Source: CAVZAB01 sp963773155 (GTDB taxonomy: Bacteria; Pseudomonadota; Alphaproteobacteria; Rhizobiales; Beijerinckiaceae). From it: DNA of 64,000 nucleotides. Within the stretch, counting starts at the first letter, position 1. Each line of letters opens with the position of its first letter. Below the pieces are notes generated by a model. It did no database searches, was not told where the DNA came from, and worked only from the letters and a program-made list of their open reading frames with translations. The position numbers and the translations under genes were made by a program. Location of the stretch: contig CAVZAB010000006.1 of assembly GCA_963773155.1 (NCBI GenBank), forward strand, positions 293,242 through 357,241, given 5' to 3'. This document shows, piece after piece, positions 17,893 through 26,922 of this stretch.

Positions 17893-18579
17893 CTAGCGCA
17901 GGGCTTGGGCGATCAGCGCATGGGCGCGATCGGCCAGCCGGTCCCAATCGGCGAGTCTTGTCGGCGCAAAGCGCAGCAGGACGTCAAGGCCATTGGTCCT
18001 GAATTCGTAAAGACAGGCGCCACCCGGCGCCAGCTCGGCCGGCCAGCCGCCGTGGCAGCGGGCAGCAAACAGGCGACCTTCGGGCGGTGCCAGATAGAGT
18101 TCCTCGTTTTCGTAGGGACTGTTGGCAGTAAAGCGCCGGTGGATCAGGCCGAGTTCGGGCGCCGGGGCACCGGCCTCGAGAAAGCGGGCATAGAGCAGCG
18201 ATGGTCGGTCAGCCGGATCGAGCGTATCGTCTTGCGCTGCGATCGTCAGAAAGACCATGTCGGCCGTGCGCTCCGGCCTTGCGAGCTCACGCGCGTCGAG
18301 CGCGCCGATCGGTTTGAAATCGGGTAGCAGGAAGGCGATGTCGAGCCGCTCGTGGCGGCCGTCTCTTCGTTGCTCGGGATTGCGGATCAGCGCCGGGTCG
18401 AGGCTCAAACGGGATTGGCCAATGTCGAGGGTGACCATCGCCCCGCCTGCGCCCTTGCCGTCGCGAATCGCACTGCCGAACAGCCTCGCCTCGAGGCTCG
18501 AGGCATGCCAAAAGGCAAAAAGGCCGAGACCAAGCGCCAGGCTGATCATTCCGGCAAGCGCGAGCAGTAGCGTTCTCAT
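17893..18579 (-). CDS. hypothetical membrane-anchored protein
   Basis: A 228-aa protein with one N-terminal transmembrane or signal segment (MRTLLLALAGMISLALGLGLFAFW) and an extracytoplasmic remainder with few Cys. I do not recognise the family. ATG 18579 is chosen; GTG 18594 is possible but its purine tract sits too close. It is divergent from the gamma-carbonic anhydrase gene and convergent with DUF3126. Confidence 0.6.
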   Translation of the reverse strand: MRTLLLALAGMISLALGLGLFAFWHASSLEARLFGSAIRDGKGAGGAMVTLDIGQSRLSLDPALIRNPEQRRDGRHERLDIAFLLPDFKPIGALDARELARPERTADMVFLTIAAQDDTLDPADRPSLLYARFLEAGAPAPELGLIHRRFTANSPYENEELYLAPPEGRLFAARCHGGWPAELAPGGACLYEFRTNGLDVLLRFAPTRLADWDRLADRAHALIAQALR

Positions 18580-18679
18580 CGCATTCCGACTCACACTCCC
18601 GATTCTTTGCCCGATTCTTTGCTAGACTGAGCGGCGCTGGCAAAGCAAGCGCCAGAGCCGAGGCGGGACGGGGAATGCC

Positions 18680-19207
18680 ATGCCAATCTATGTCCTCGAT
18701 GGGGTACAGCCGAGTTTGCCGCCAGCCGACCAGATCTGGATCGCACCGGACGCCAATATTATCGGCAAGGTGGTGCTCGAGCCGGAGGTCGGGATCTGGT
18801 TTGCCGCTCAGCTTCGCGGCGACAATGAATGGATCCGCATTGGGGCGCGTTCGAACGTTCAGGAGGGTTGTGTGCTCCACACCGACCTTGGCTTTCCGCT
18901 GACGGTAGGCGCTGATTGCACGATTGGCCACCGGGCCATTCTGCATGGCTGCACGATCGGCCCCGGCTCGTTGATCGGCATGGGCGCCACCCTGCTCAAC
19001 GGTGCCAGAATTGGCGCGCATTGCCTCGTCGGCGCCAACGCGCTGGTCACCGAGGGCAAGGCGTTTCCGGATTATTCGCTCATTATCGGCAGTCCGGCCA
19101 AGGTCCAGCGGACGCTTAGCGCCGAAGCGGGGCGCGCACTGATCGAATCGGCTGACCATTACGTCGCCAAATGGCGCCGGTTTGCCGCCGGTCTCGTGCA
19201 AGTGTAA
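18680..19207 (+). CDS. gamma-carbonic anhydrase family protein
   Basis: A 175-aa left-handed beta-helix protein. It has the family motifs QLRGDNEWIRIGARSNVQEG, then the metal ligands in VLHTD and GHRAILHGC. Such proteins hydrate CO2 or act as ferripyochelin-binding-type accessory proteins. Length and the full set of His ligands support an intact trimeric metalloenzyme. GGGACGGGGA precedes ATG 18680. Confidence 0.88.
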   Translation: MPIYVLDGVQPSLPPADQIWIAPDANIIGKVVLEPEVGIWFAAQLRGDNEWIRIGARSNVQEGCVLHTDLGFPLTVGADCTIGHRAILHGCTIGPGSLIGMGATLLNGARIGAHCLVGANALVTEGKAFPDYSLIIGSPAKVQRTLSAEAGRALIESADHYVAKWRRFAAGLVQV

Positions 19208-19867
19208 TCAGCGAGTCGTGGCGACGCTCGGCACGTCATTGTCGCGCAGCAGCAGCCAGACATTCGGATCTTCCGGCGATTGCCGCTTGATAAATTGATA
19301 ACCGATTGCCGACCAGAGCCGGATCGCATCGGTCTTGTTGTCAAGGACATAGTCGCCTTGGCTGGTGACCAGGGTGAGCACCGCGTGCCCCTCGCCATTT
19401 TCGTCGCGGACCACTGTCATCAGCAGGGCCTGGCGGGGGTAGCCGGCTTTGAGCAACAGGGTGCGCTTGAAAAGGGCATAATCCTCGCAATCGCCCTTGC
19501 CGTCGGTCGGATAATCCCATTGATCTTCGATACCCCAATGTTGGAGATCGTTGAGCGGCTGAATGGCGGCGTTCACGCTGCGGTTGATCTGGGCGATCTC
19601 CTGCCATTGTTTACCCATCAGAACGAGCCGGACCGCGGGCAGGGGCTGAGTTTCGCATTCGCTGACGTAGCGGCGGCAGAAATCGATCCAGCCATAGGGA
19701 ACCGACGAGGCTTCGCCGGCATTGGCATGGGCGGGCAGCAGGCGTTCGGCGGCGTCGGTTTGCCGCGGCATGCTGCCGTTGGGGAGGCGTGTTTGGGTTT
19801 CGGCGAGGGCCGGGCTAGCGGCAGCCAGAATCAGCGCAACCCAATACGCACCACAATTTCGCAACAT
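19208..19867 (-). CDS. bacterial transglutaminase-like cysteine proteinase (BTLCP), copy 1
   Basis: A 219-aa secreted protein with a signal peptide (residues 1-22, ending ALA). The catalytic Cys is in YPTDGKGDCEDYALFKR, the His in GEGHAVLTLVTS and the Asp in YVLDNKTD, the BTLCP triad. Related LapG proteases cleave a large surface adhesin under c-di-GMP control; no adhesin or LapD is seen here, so that role is not shown. A paralogue lies directly upstream on the same strand. Confidence 0.87.
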   Translation of the reverse strand: MLRNCGAYWVALILAAASPALAETQTRLPNGSMPRQTDAAERLLPAHANAGEASSVPYGWIDFCRRYVSECETQPLPAVRLVLMGKQWQEIAQINRSVNAAIQPLNDLQHWGIEDQWDYPTDGKGDCEDYALFKRTLLLKAGYPRQALLMTVVRDENGEGHAVLTLVTSQGDYVLDNKTDAIRLWSAIGYQFIKRQSPEDPNVWLLLRDNDVPSVATTR

Positions 19868-19957
19868 TTTCGCCGCCCATGTGCCGTATTTATTAACGAA
19901 TTATTAAGGATAAGGTCGGAAATTGGTCAAGAAAAGATTGACGAAAGGGTTAATGAC

Positions 19958-19987
19958 AAAAAAGGCCGGCCTCTGGAGAGGCCGGCC
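19958..19987 (-). terminator. intrinsic terminator after BTLCP copy 2
   Basis: On the minus strand GGCCGGCCTCT pairs with AGAGGCCGGCC around a tight loop and is followed by TTTTTTG. It lies about 73 nt past the stop of the gene at 20060-20674, so the two tandem paralogues are probably separate transcripts. Confidence 0.8.
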
Positions 19988-20059
19988 CAAGTTGCGAAGG
20001 TCCGATCGGGGAACGGGGGATGGGGTGATCGGTCCTTCGCGAGCGCAAACCCGGTCAAT

Positions 20060-20674
20060 TTATCGAGCGGTTGTCAGCGGTCCGGGGCCGCTCCCGCCCA
20101 TGTCAACCCAGCGATTAGGATCCTCTTGCGACTGGCGTTTGACAAAAGCGTAACCAGTTGCGTCCCAGGGCAAAATTTCGTCGCGCTGATTGTCGAGGAT
20201 GAAATCGCCACGGCTGGTCTTGACGTCAAGGACGGCGTGGCCATCGCCGCGATGGTCGCGAACCACGGCAATCAGCAGGGCTTGGCGCGGAAAACCCTCT
20301 TCGATCAGGATCTTGCGTTTCAACAGGACGTAATCTTCACAATCCCCCTTGCCGTCGGTCGGATAGTCCCATTGATCGAGGACGCCCCAATGGTCGATAT
20401 CGCTCATGGGTTCGATCGCTCGGTTGACTTGCCGATTGGTGCGCTCGAGCCTGGTCCAGGCGCTATTGGTGAGGCTGAGGTCTTCGGCCGGTCGCGGGCC
20501 GCCTTCGCATTGGCTGGGGTAGCGCCGGCAGAAGTCGTACCAGCCGTAGGGCATGGCGGTCGCCGTGCCGACCGGGCCAAAGCTTGCCGTATGGAGTTGG
20601 CCAGCCGTCGCTGGTGCCGTCGCGAGGAGACACAATGAGACCGCACCGATGGTGGCCAATTTGACGCGACCCAT
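20060..20674 (-). CDS. bacterial transglutaminase-like cysteine proteinase (BTLCP), copy 2
   Basis: A 204-aa secreted paralogue of the neighbouring gene. It has a signal peptide (ending ATAG), then MPYGWYDFCRRYPSQCE, DGKGDCEDYVLLKRK with the catalytic Cys, GDGHAVLDVKTS with the His and FILDNQRDEIL with the Asp. It has its own terminator. It is divergent in sequence from copy 1 yet keeps the full triad, so both are expected to be active. PilZ and PAS genes upstream hint at a c-di-GMP or surface-attachment context. Confidence 0.87.
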   Translation of the reverse strand: MGRVKLATIGAVSLCLLATAPATAGQLHTASFGPVGTATAMPYGWYDFCRRYPSQCEGGPRPAEDLSLTNSAWTRLERTNRQVNRAIEPMSDIDHWGVLDQWDYPTDGKGDCEDYVLLKRKILIEEGFPRQALLIAVVRDHRGDGHAVLDVKTSRGDFILDNQRDEILPWDATGYAFVKRQSQEDPNRWVDMGGSGPGPLTTAR

Positions 20675-20785
20675 ACAAAACCCGCCCTCTCTGGTTTTGA
20701 CTTTGCCAGAGTGCGGTTGCAGTCACCTCAAATAAAACTCAAGAATTTGAGGTATTTAGTAGGGAAATCTTCACCAAAAGCCTGC

Positions 20786-21391
20786 TTAGGGCGTATAGGT
20801 CTCGTCGAAGAGGTCGGGCGGTATCATTCGGGCGAATTCGAGGGCGACACCATTGGCAAAACTGCGGACGACCGTTGCCGCGGACCGTCCGAGCGTCACC
20901 GGGGTACCGACCGGCAGGCTCGCCTCGATGCTGACTGCCGCGCCCGACAGCGACATGTCGATAATCTTGACCATGAATTCGCGGCCGTCGGCGAGAACGA
21001 GGGTTGAGCGCGGGTTATGCGGGACGACGCGTTCGTGGCGGCGGTCCTCGGGCATGCCAAGCGACTGCCGGTTGGCGAGCCAGGTCAATTGGTCGGCGAG
21101 TTTTTCGCGCTTGAGTACCGGCACGTTCAATTCGAGGGCGAAACCATTGTCGAGATGACGGACGAGCCGGCCCTCAACCCGGCCGAGCTGGTCGAAATAA
21201 ATCACCACGCGCTCATTGATTTTGCCCTTCACCGGCGCGTAGACGGCGACACCGCCAGGCGACATGTCGATGGTCTGACAGGGGTATTCGCGCCGGTCAG
21301 AGAGCATGTAGCGGCCCATGATCGCGATTTTCACGCGCTGGTGCCGCCGCCTTTCGAGCGGGCGTGCAATGGGCTTGGGTTGAGCGGTCAT
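20786..21391 (-). CDS. tandem PilZ domain protein
   Basis: A 201-aa protein with two PilZ-like domains. Domain 1 (residues 14-90) has RRRHQRVKI and then TIDMSPGGVAV; domain 2 (residues 115-195) has DRRHERVVP and IIDMSLSGAAV. These match the RxxxR and D/NxSxxG c-di-GMP-binding blocks, intact in domain 1 and nearly so in domain 2 (DMSLSG). No enzyme domain is fused, so it should act as a c-di-GMP receptor on a partner. ATG 21391. Confidence 0.85.
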   Translation of the reverse strand: MTAQPKPIARPLERRRHQRVKIAIMGRYMLSDRREYPCQTIDMSPGGVAVYAPVKGKINERVVIYFDQLGRVEGRLVRHLDNGFALELNVPVLKREKLADQLTWLANRQSLGMPEDRRHERVVPHNPRSTLVLADGREFMVKIIDMSLSGAAVSIEASLPVGTPVTLGRSAATVVRSFANGVALEFARMIPPDLFDETYTP

Positions 21392-21465
21392 TGCAAAAGC
21401 CGCGATCCTCTGGAGACGAGTTTAGCCGAAAGTCTGGTCCGGTCCAAAAGCCTAAAGAGACTTGG

Positions 21466-22062
21466 TTAACGCTGACTTACTTCTGGCCAGTTTTGTGGCT
21501 GGCGGCCGCCCTCGTGAATGGTGAGGTGCTGGCGACGGCGCTCGTCGGCTGGGGCTTGGGCGCTCGCGGCCGTTGCGCTGAGCACGCGCAGCGAACGGAT
21601 CGCGATTTCGCCGACCGGCACCAGGCCGAGCCAGGCTGGGACGCGGGCCGGCGACAGGCTGCCGATCAGCCGAGCATGTGTCTTGCCGTGATGGCGAAGC
21701 GGCAGAATCAGCCATTCGAGTTCGAGCGTCGCACCATCCGGGCCGGTCGTGGAAAGTCCAATGACGACGGCATGGCTTTCATCCATCACGCCTTCGAGCA
21801 GGGCGGCAACTTCGCCCCAGCTGGCCGCCGGCCATAGGCTGGCGAAGGCCCTTCCTTTCAATTCGCAGCCGAACAGAGCGTTGACGCGCGAGCCCGATAG
21901 GCGCAGCGGAAACAGTCGTTGTGGATCAGCCTCGAGGATGAAGACATCGGCGAGGATGCCGCGGATTGCCGACGGATCGATGTCGGCGCGCTCCGGAGCG
22001 GTGCGCTCGCCCCTCAGCCGGCTCCAATATTGGAACAATTCACGCGATCCCGGATGTCTCAT
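21466..22062 (-). CDS. PAS domain protein (PAS_5 family)
   Basis: A 198-aa protein of the alphaproteobacterial PAS_5 family. It has RELFQYWSRLRGERTAPERADIDPSAIRGILADVFILE, then FPLRLSGSRVNALFGCELKGRAF, then a C-terminal LPLRHHGKTHARLIGSLSP. The family is a stand-alone sensor-like domain of unknown output. ATG 22062 fits the usual family start. The frame is open much further upstream, but that part is not conserved-looking. Confidence 0.8.
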   Translation of the reverse strand: MRHPGSRELFQYWSRLRGERTAPERADIDPSAIRGILADVFILEADPQRLFPLRLSGSRVNALFGCELKGRAFASLWPAASWGEVAALLEGVMDESHAVVIGLSTTGPDGATLELEWLILPLRHHGKTHARLIGSLSPARVPAWLGLVPVGEIAIRSLRVLSATAASAQAPADERRRQHLTIHEGGRQPQNWPEVSQR

Positions 22063-22394
22063 AATGACCGCCCCTTGTCTCGTTAGGCGGCGCCGGCCGG
22101 CCTTATGCGGTGGCGTGCAGATGCCATGCCGGGCGGCCCCGACTTCGCCGTCGAAACCACCGGATTTGCCGAACGGGGGTAAGGTTAATTCCGGCTTGCA
22201 ATTGCGGCCGGGCCAAAAGACTGGCATAAGGTTCGTGTTTCCAGGCGACATCGTGTTTAACGCCGGCTGCTCCCCGGTGCTGACCACGAAGACCGGGTTT
22301 AGGACCTCCGTCTGCTCCACGGAATTCAGTCCGACCGGTCGATCCTGCGGGATCCCGGCGGGCTTGTGCCCCTAAGAGGTCTGGATGATTTAGG

Positions 22395-22428
22395 GGGGAG
22401 AGTTCGATGCGCCGAACTCTCCCCTTTT
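22395..22428 (+). terminator. intrinsic terminator on the plus strand with no plus-strand gene upstream
   Basis: GGGGAGAGTTCG pairs perfectly over 12 bp with CGAACTCTCCCC around a 6-nt loop and is followed by TTTTGCTTTT. The nearest upstream gene (PAS) is transcribed the other way, so this hairpin either ends an unannotated plus-strand RNA from 22063-22394 or acts in the leader of the rhomboid gene at 22503. The 22063-22394 stretch holds no convincing protein gene. Confidence 0.75.
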
Positions 22429-22502
22429 GCTTTTGTCGGGCCGAGGGGCTTGCGTCCTGGCCTCGACTTTGCCATTGAGCCGCATCCTCGTCTAAGGGCC
22501 CT

Positions 22503-23330
22503 TTGCCGTTGACCTCCGCACCCGACGATCTGCCGCGTGAACCGTTTTTCAACCTCACGCCGGTCGTTCTGGTCCTGATCGGCCTATTTGTTGCGGTCCA
22601 GGCGATTCGCGCGATGCTTGGCGAGGCGTCCGACCTGTTTGTGCTGAGCGAGCTGGCCTTTGTCCCAGCCCGGCTGACCCAGTTTTTCGATCCGGCCGCG
22701 GTCAAGCGGGAGATCTTCGCCAATCTCAGCGTCGGCGATCCAGCCGCACTGGAGCAGGCGCAACTGGCCCGCCAATTGATCGGCGGCGGCGCCGTCAAAA
22801 TCTGGACGTTCGTCACCTACGCCTTCGTGCATGGCGACTGGGTGCATCTGACGATCAACAGCATTTGGCTGCTCGCTTTCGGGGCGGCGGTCGAGCGTCG
22901 CTTCGGGGCGGCGCGTTTTGCCGCCTTCTTCGTGGCAACGGCGATTGCCGGCGCGTTGGCCCATTATCTCACGCACCGGTTCGATTGGCTGCCGATGGTG
23001 GGGGCGTCGGCCGCCGTCTCTGGGGCGATGGCGGCGGCGACGCGGTTCGTATTCCAGCCTGGAGGTCCGCTCGGCGAGGGCGCCGACCTCTGGCGGCGCG
23101 ACGGCGACGCGGCCTTTCGCCGGCCGGCGTTGCGGCTGAGCGGCACCTTCGCCGATCGCCGGGCCATGACTTTTCTCGGAATTTGGTTTGTTTTGAATTA
23201 TCTGTCGGGCACCGGGGCGATCGCTTTTGGAACCCAGGAGGCCTCGATTGCCTGGCAGGCCCATATCGGGGGCTTTCTGGTCGGCCTGCTGCTGTTCCCG
23301 TGGTTCGACCCGCAGCGTGAACCGGCCTAG
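22503..23330 (+). CDS. rhomboid family intramembrane serine protease
   Basis: A 275-aa polytopic membrane protein. The rhomboid elements are visible: FVHGDWVHLTINSIWLLAFGAAVERRFG, the catalytic Ser in GASAAVSG (Ser169) and the catalytic His in WQAHIGGFLVGLL near residue 252. It would cleave single-pass membrane proteins within the bilayer. The start is TTG 22503, preceded by AAGGG. A strong hairpin terminator lies about 75 nt upstream. Confidence 0.88.
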   Translation: MPLTSAPDDLPREPFFNLTPVVLVLIGLFVAVQAIRAMLGEASDLFVLSELAFVPARLTQFFDPAAVKREIFANLSVGDPAALEQAQLARQLIGGGAVKIWTFVTYAFVHGDWVHLTINSIWLLAFGAAVERRFGAARFAAFFVATAIAGALAHYLTHRFDWLPMVGASAAVSGAMAAATRFVFQPGGPLGEGADLWRRDGDAAFRRPALRLSGTFADRRAMTFLGIWFVLNYLSGTGAIAFGTQEASIAWQAHIGGFLVGLLLFPWFDPQREPA

Positions 23331-23451
23331 ACCGGTTGCCTAGCCGCCCGAAAAAGCGCATTCTTCGATCAATGTGACCTTGGCCAGTGCTCTCTGTCGG
23401 AAGGACATCCGACGCCATGCAGATTGGCCGGGCAAGACAGGGGAGGCATTG

Positions 23452-23883
23452 GTGACGGTTGCACGCATTCTCGCGGTGAAGGGTCGCAATGTGATCACAA
23501 CCCAACCGCATCGCACCTTGGGCGAAGCTGCGTCCATCCTGGCCGAAAAGGGCATTGGTGCGATCATTGTGACGGGGGCGGATGGCGATGTTCTGGGCAT
23601 TTTGTCGGAACGCGACATTGTTCGGGCGGTGGCCCGGGGCGGTGCACTCTCTCTCGAGACGCCAGTTTCCAAGCACATGACGGCGAAAGTTGTGACGGCA
23701 AGTGAAGAAATGAGCGTGATCGGGGTGATGGAAGAGATGACTCGCGGCCGGTTTCGTCACGTACCAGTCGTCAAGGCTGGTCGGCTTGTCGGCCTGGTCT
23801 CGATCGGCGACGTCGTCAAGCATCGGCTCGAGGAGATCGAAAGCGAGCACCAGGCGCTGCGCGAATATATCGCGACCGCTTAG
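23452..23883 (+). CDS. CBS domain pair protein
   Basis: A 143-aa protein made of two CBS motifs (about residues 8-65 and 75-130): VITTQPHRTLGEAASILAEKGIGAIIV, LGILSERDIVRAVA, then VSKHMTAKVVTASEE and RHVPVVKAGRLVGLVSIGDVVK. Such Bateman modules sense adenosine nucleotides. GTG 23452 is chosen because GGGAGG lies just upstream. It overlaps the patatin gene end by 4 bp (convergent). Confidence 0.87.
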   Translation: MTVARILAVKGRNVITTQPHRTLGEAASILAEKGIGAIIVTGADGDVLGILSERDIVRAVARGGALSLETPVSKHMTAKVVTASEEMSVIGVMEEMTRGRFRHVPVVKAGRLVGLVSIGDVVKHRLEEIESEHQALREYIATA

Positions 23884-24933
23884 TCCTCGCCGGCCGCGAC
23901 CGCGGCGATGTGTTCATGAACCTCGCTTAGGGCCCGGCGGGCGGCCAGTCGGCCGGCAAGGATTAATTCGTCGGCCCGGTGGAATTCAAACAGGCCAATT
24001 CGTCCGACCTTGGCATTGATCAGGAGATCGGGCAGGGTCGCCGGCTAGCCGTGACCGCGAAATCCGGTCCTGGGTAATATTGAAGGCGTCGATCATCACC
24101 GAGGCAATGCCGGGCGCCCCGTCCTCGCGGCGCACGAATTGCCGGCGCAGATCGGCGCGCGCAAACGGCCGGCTGAACATCCGCCCGGTGCTTTTCAGGC
24201 CACCGAGGAGGCTCGAACGACGGGCCTCGGCCTCAAGCTGATCGAGGCCGTCCGCCAGTTCGGCGGGCACGGCTGGGACCGGGGCGGCGGCCGGGGGATG
24301 GCCGCCATGGTCGTGGATAACGGTACCCTTGCTCAACGTGTCGGCATTGAGGTTGACCGCGATTACATAGGTCGCGCCCAGCGCCCGGCAAACGCTTACC
24401 GGAATCGGATTGACGAGGGCGCCGTCGAACAGCCAGCGGCCGCCGTGCTGGACCGGTTCGAAAATCCCCGGTAGCGCGTATGATGCGCGGATTGCATCGA
24501 CCAGCGAGCCGCGGGTCAGCCAGATTTCGTGACCGGAGCCGATTTCGGTTGCGACCGCCGCGAATTTGGTCGGCAGCGTCTCGATCGGCAGGCTAGCAAG
24601 CTCACGCTCCAGCCGCGATTTCAGCCGCCCGCCGCCGATCAGCCCGCCGCCCAGAAACGACAAATCCATCAAGGTGAAGACCCGGCGTTTGGTTAGCGAT
24701 CGACTGAAGGCCTCGAGCTCGACCAGTTTGCCGGCCGCATAGCAGCCGCCGGCGACGGCGCCGACCGAGGTCCCTGCGATAATGTCGGGACGGATTCCCT
24801 GGGCATCTAGCTCCTGCAGAACGCCGATATGGGCCCAGCCGCGCGCTGCGCCGCCGCCGAGCGCCAGGCCGATCATTGGCCGTCCCGGCCGGCGCTCCTT
24901 GGGGGTCTCAAGCGCTGCGTCGGCAAGTTTCAT
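23880..24933 (-). pseudogene. patatin-like phospholipase family protein, one frameshift
   Basis: RssA/NTE-type serine lipase. The oxyanion hole is GLALGGGAARGWAHIG, the nucleophile is in GTSVG and the catalytic Asp in WLFDGALVNPIP. The frame from ATG 24933 closes early, but family sequence continues in another frame after about 24035 (DLLINAKVGRIGLFEFHRADELI) to TAA at 23880-23882. The continuous frame alone runs 23986 to 24933 (open further upstream). One indel would restore a full-length gene. Confidence 0.83.
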
Positions 24934-25134
24934 CGAGCCGGAACCCGTGCCTGCGTCATCATGGGCCTTCCAGGTGAATGCGACCAAGTCGAACCGCCAT
25001 CCAAGCAAGAGTGCCGGGCAGGAACCTATCCGGCCGCCGGGCTCTGCCGTAAAGCAAAACCCTCGCCATTCCCATGCTGCGCCCCAACCATGTCTAAAAA
25101 TTTAATCCGATCGTAGCGATTCCCGCCGCAGACC

Positions 25135-25542
25135 CTAGATCGTTCTCTCTGTCGGGTCGATGACGAGGGCGGGTTCGTCGCCGCCCAGGGTGAGCCGGCG
25201 GTAGAAGCAGCTCATTCGGCCGGTATGACAGGCCTTGCCATCGCCGCCGACCGTTACCTTGATCAGAAGGGCGTCCTGGTCACAATCGGTGCGGATTTCG
25301 ACGATGGTCTGGACCTGCCCGGAACTGTCGCCCTTTCGCCACAATTGACGGCGCGAGCGCGACCAGTAATGGACGATGCCGGTCGAAAGACTGAGGCGCA
25401 AGGCCTCCTCGTTCATGTAGGCCAGCATCAGCACGCAGCCGGTATCGGCGGCGCAGGTGATGCAAGCGATCAGGCCATTCTCGTCAAAGCGCGGGCTGAA
25501 GCTTCTTCCTTCCTCGCGTTCATTTGTCGTCGTCTCGTCCAT
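25135..25542 (-). CDS. hisI: phosphoribosyl-AMP cyclohydrolase
   Basis: A 135-aa monofunctional HisI, without the HisE pyrophosphatase domain. RFDENGLIACITCAADTGCVLMLAYMNEEAL and VHYWSRSRRQLWRKGDSSG are the family core; the metal ligands are in RTDCDQDALL and CHTGRMSCFYR. It opens the purine ring of PR-AMP in histidine synthesis. folE lies directly upstream on the same strand. Confidence 0.93.
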   Translation of the reverse strand: MDETTTNEREEGRSFSPRFDENGLIACITCAADTGCVLMLAYMNEEALRLSLSTGIVHYWSRSRRQLWRKGDSSGQVQTIVEIRTDCDQDALLIKVTVGGDGKACHTGRMSCFYRRLTLGGDEPALVIDPTERTI

Positions 25543-25571
25543 CTGCCGGACTCGGGTTTGGCGGCGGCCGT

Positions 25572-26207
25572 TCAGCGGCCGCGCACCAGCGACAAAAACC
25601 GCGTCTGCTCGGCAGGATCGTCGCGGAATATGCCCGAATAATGCGTCGTCAACGTCGACACGCCATGCTTATGCACGCCACGCATGGACATGCACATGTG
25701 CTCGGCTTCGATAAGGACGGCGGCGCCGCGCGGCTTCAGCGCCGCATCGATCGCCTGGATGATCTGGATCGTCAACGCTTCTTGGGTCTGCAGCCGTTTG
25801 GCGAAAATGTCGACCACGCGGGCAAGCTTGGAGAGGCCGACAACCCCGTCGGAGGGGAAATAGCCGATGTGGGCCTTGCCGACAAAGGGCACCATGTGAT
25901 GTTCGCAATGCGAAGTGAAGCCGATGTCGCGCACCAGCACGAGATCGTCATAGCCCTCAACCTCGCTGAAAACCCGCTTTAGGGCCTCCGCGGCATTCTC
26001 GCGATAACCCCTGAAGAATTCTTCATAGGCTTTGACAACACGCCGCGGCGTATCGACCAAACCTTCGCGGCTAGGGTCGTCGCCGGCCCAACGCAGCAGC
26101 GTGCGGACCGCGGCCTCAGCCTCCTCGCGCGATGGCCGGGATGCCGGAGTGATCGCGGGGGGTATGTTTTTATTTTTTAAAATCAAGGTCTTAACCACGT
26201 CGTCCAT
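25572..26207 (-). CDS. folE: GTP cyclohydrolase I
   Basis: A 211-aa enzyme of the FolE family. Zinc and substrate ligands are in FTSHCEHHMVPFVGKAHIGY and EAEHMCMSMRGVHKHG. It converts GTP to 7,8-dihydroneopterin triphosphate for folate synthesis. ATG 26207 follows a good GGAGG site; the frame is open further upstream but that extension looks non-coding. It sits upstream of hisI and divergent from the Fe-S scaffold gene. Confidence 0.94.
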   Translation of the reverse strand: MDDVVKTLILKNKNIPPAITPASRPSREEAEAAVRTLLRWAGDDPSREGLVDTPRRVVKAYEEFFRGYRENAAEALKRVFSEVEGYDDLVLVRDIGFTSHCEHHMVPFVGKAHIGYFPSDGVVGLSKLARVVDIFAKRLQTQEALTIQIIQAIDAALKPRGAAVLIEAEHMCMSMRGVHKHGVSTLTTHYSGIFRDDPAEQTRFLSLVRGR

Positions 26208-26457
26208 GTGGCGCCTCCAGGTTTGGACAGGATTATATACGAGTGAGAGGGGGATTGGACGCATGGCCGCCGCTTTATTTTCCGGGGGGTTTGCCGGTGC
26301 ACGGAAGACATGCATTTTTGTGGGGACCAGGAACCGGATCGGCGTTGCATGCAACCAGCGCTGTCCTTGATCCGGCCGCGCAACCCGCTGCGCGTCGATG
26401 GGCTTTGTATCCGGGCATTGCGAATTATATAAGGTGAGACGGCAGGAAAGGGCGTTC

Positions 26458-26922
26458 ATGCTCAACGAAATCTACAATCGCCGCATTCTTGAACTGGCTG
26501 CCAATATTCCGCGGTTGGGGCGGCTGGCCGAGCCGCAGGCCTCGGCGCAGAAGCATTCCAAACTCTGTGGCTCGACGGTCAGAGTTGATCTGATCATGCG
26601 GGACGGCCGGGTGGTCGATTTCGCGCATGAGGTCAAGGCCTGCGCGCTCGGCCAGGCTTCGTCGTCGATCATGGCGCGTAACGTGATCGGCGCAAGCGGC
26701 GAGGAATTGCGCACCGTCCGCGAGACGATGCAGCGGATGCTGAAAGAGAATGGGCCGCCGCCAACCGGCCAGTGGGGCGAACTTGCCGTGCTCGAGCCGG
26801 TCCGGGATTTCCGCGCCAGGCACGCTTCTACCATGCTGACCTTCGATGCGGTGGTCGACGCGGTGGCCCAGATCGAAGCCAAACAGACCAAGCCGGCTAC
26901 GGTCGGTGCGGCTGAGGCTTGA
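26458..26922 (+). CDS. iron-sulfur cluster assembly scaffold protein (IscU/NifU-N-like)
   Basis: A 154-aa protein with YNRRILELAANIPRLGRL and the scaffold cysteines in KHSKLCGSTVRVD and VKACALGQASSSIMA. This is the divergent IscU-like group common in alphaproteobacteria, usually near folE and yidD as here. The third IscU cysteine is not obvious, so a full scaffold role is not certain. The stop overlaps the start of yidD. Confidence 0.82.
   Translation: MLNEIYNRRILELAANIPRLGRLAEPQASAQKHSKLCGSTVRVDLIMRDGRVVDFAHEVKACALGQASSSIMARNVIGASGEELRTVRETMQRMLKENGPPPTGQWGELAVLEPVRDFRARHASTMLTFDAVVDAVAQIEAKQTKPATVGAAEA

Noticed and set aside
19280..20638. 452-aa open frame opposite the two cysteine proteinases
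   Set aside because: It is the reverse complement of two convincing genes with full catalytic triads and signal peptides.
22063..22430. tmRNA, 6S RNA or RNase P RNA
   Set aside because: No tag-peptide frame, no CCA acceptor and no conserved RNase P blocks could be found, so only the terminator is reported.
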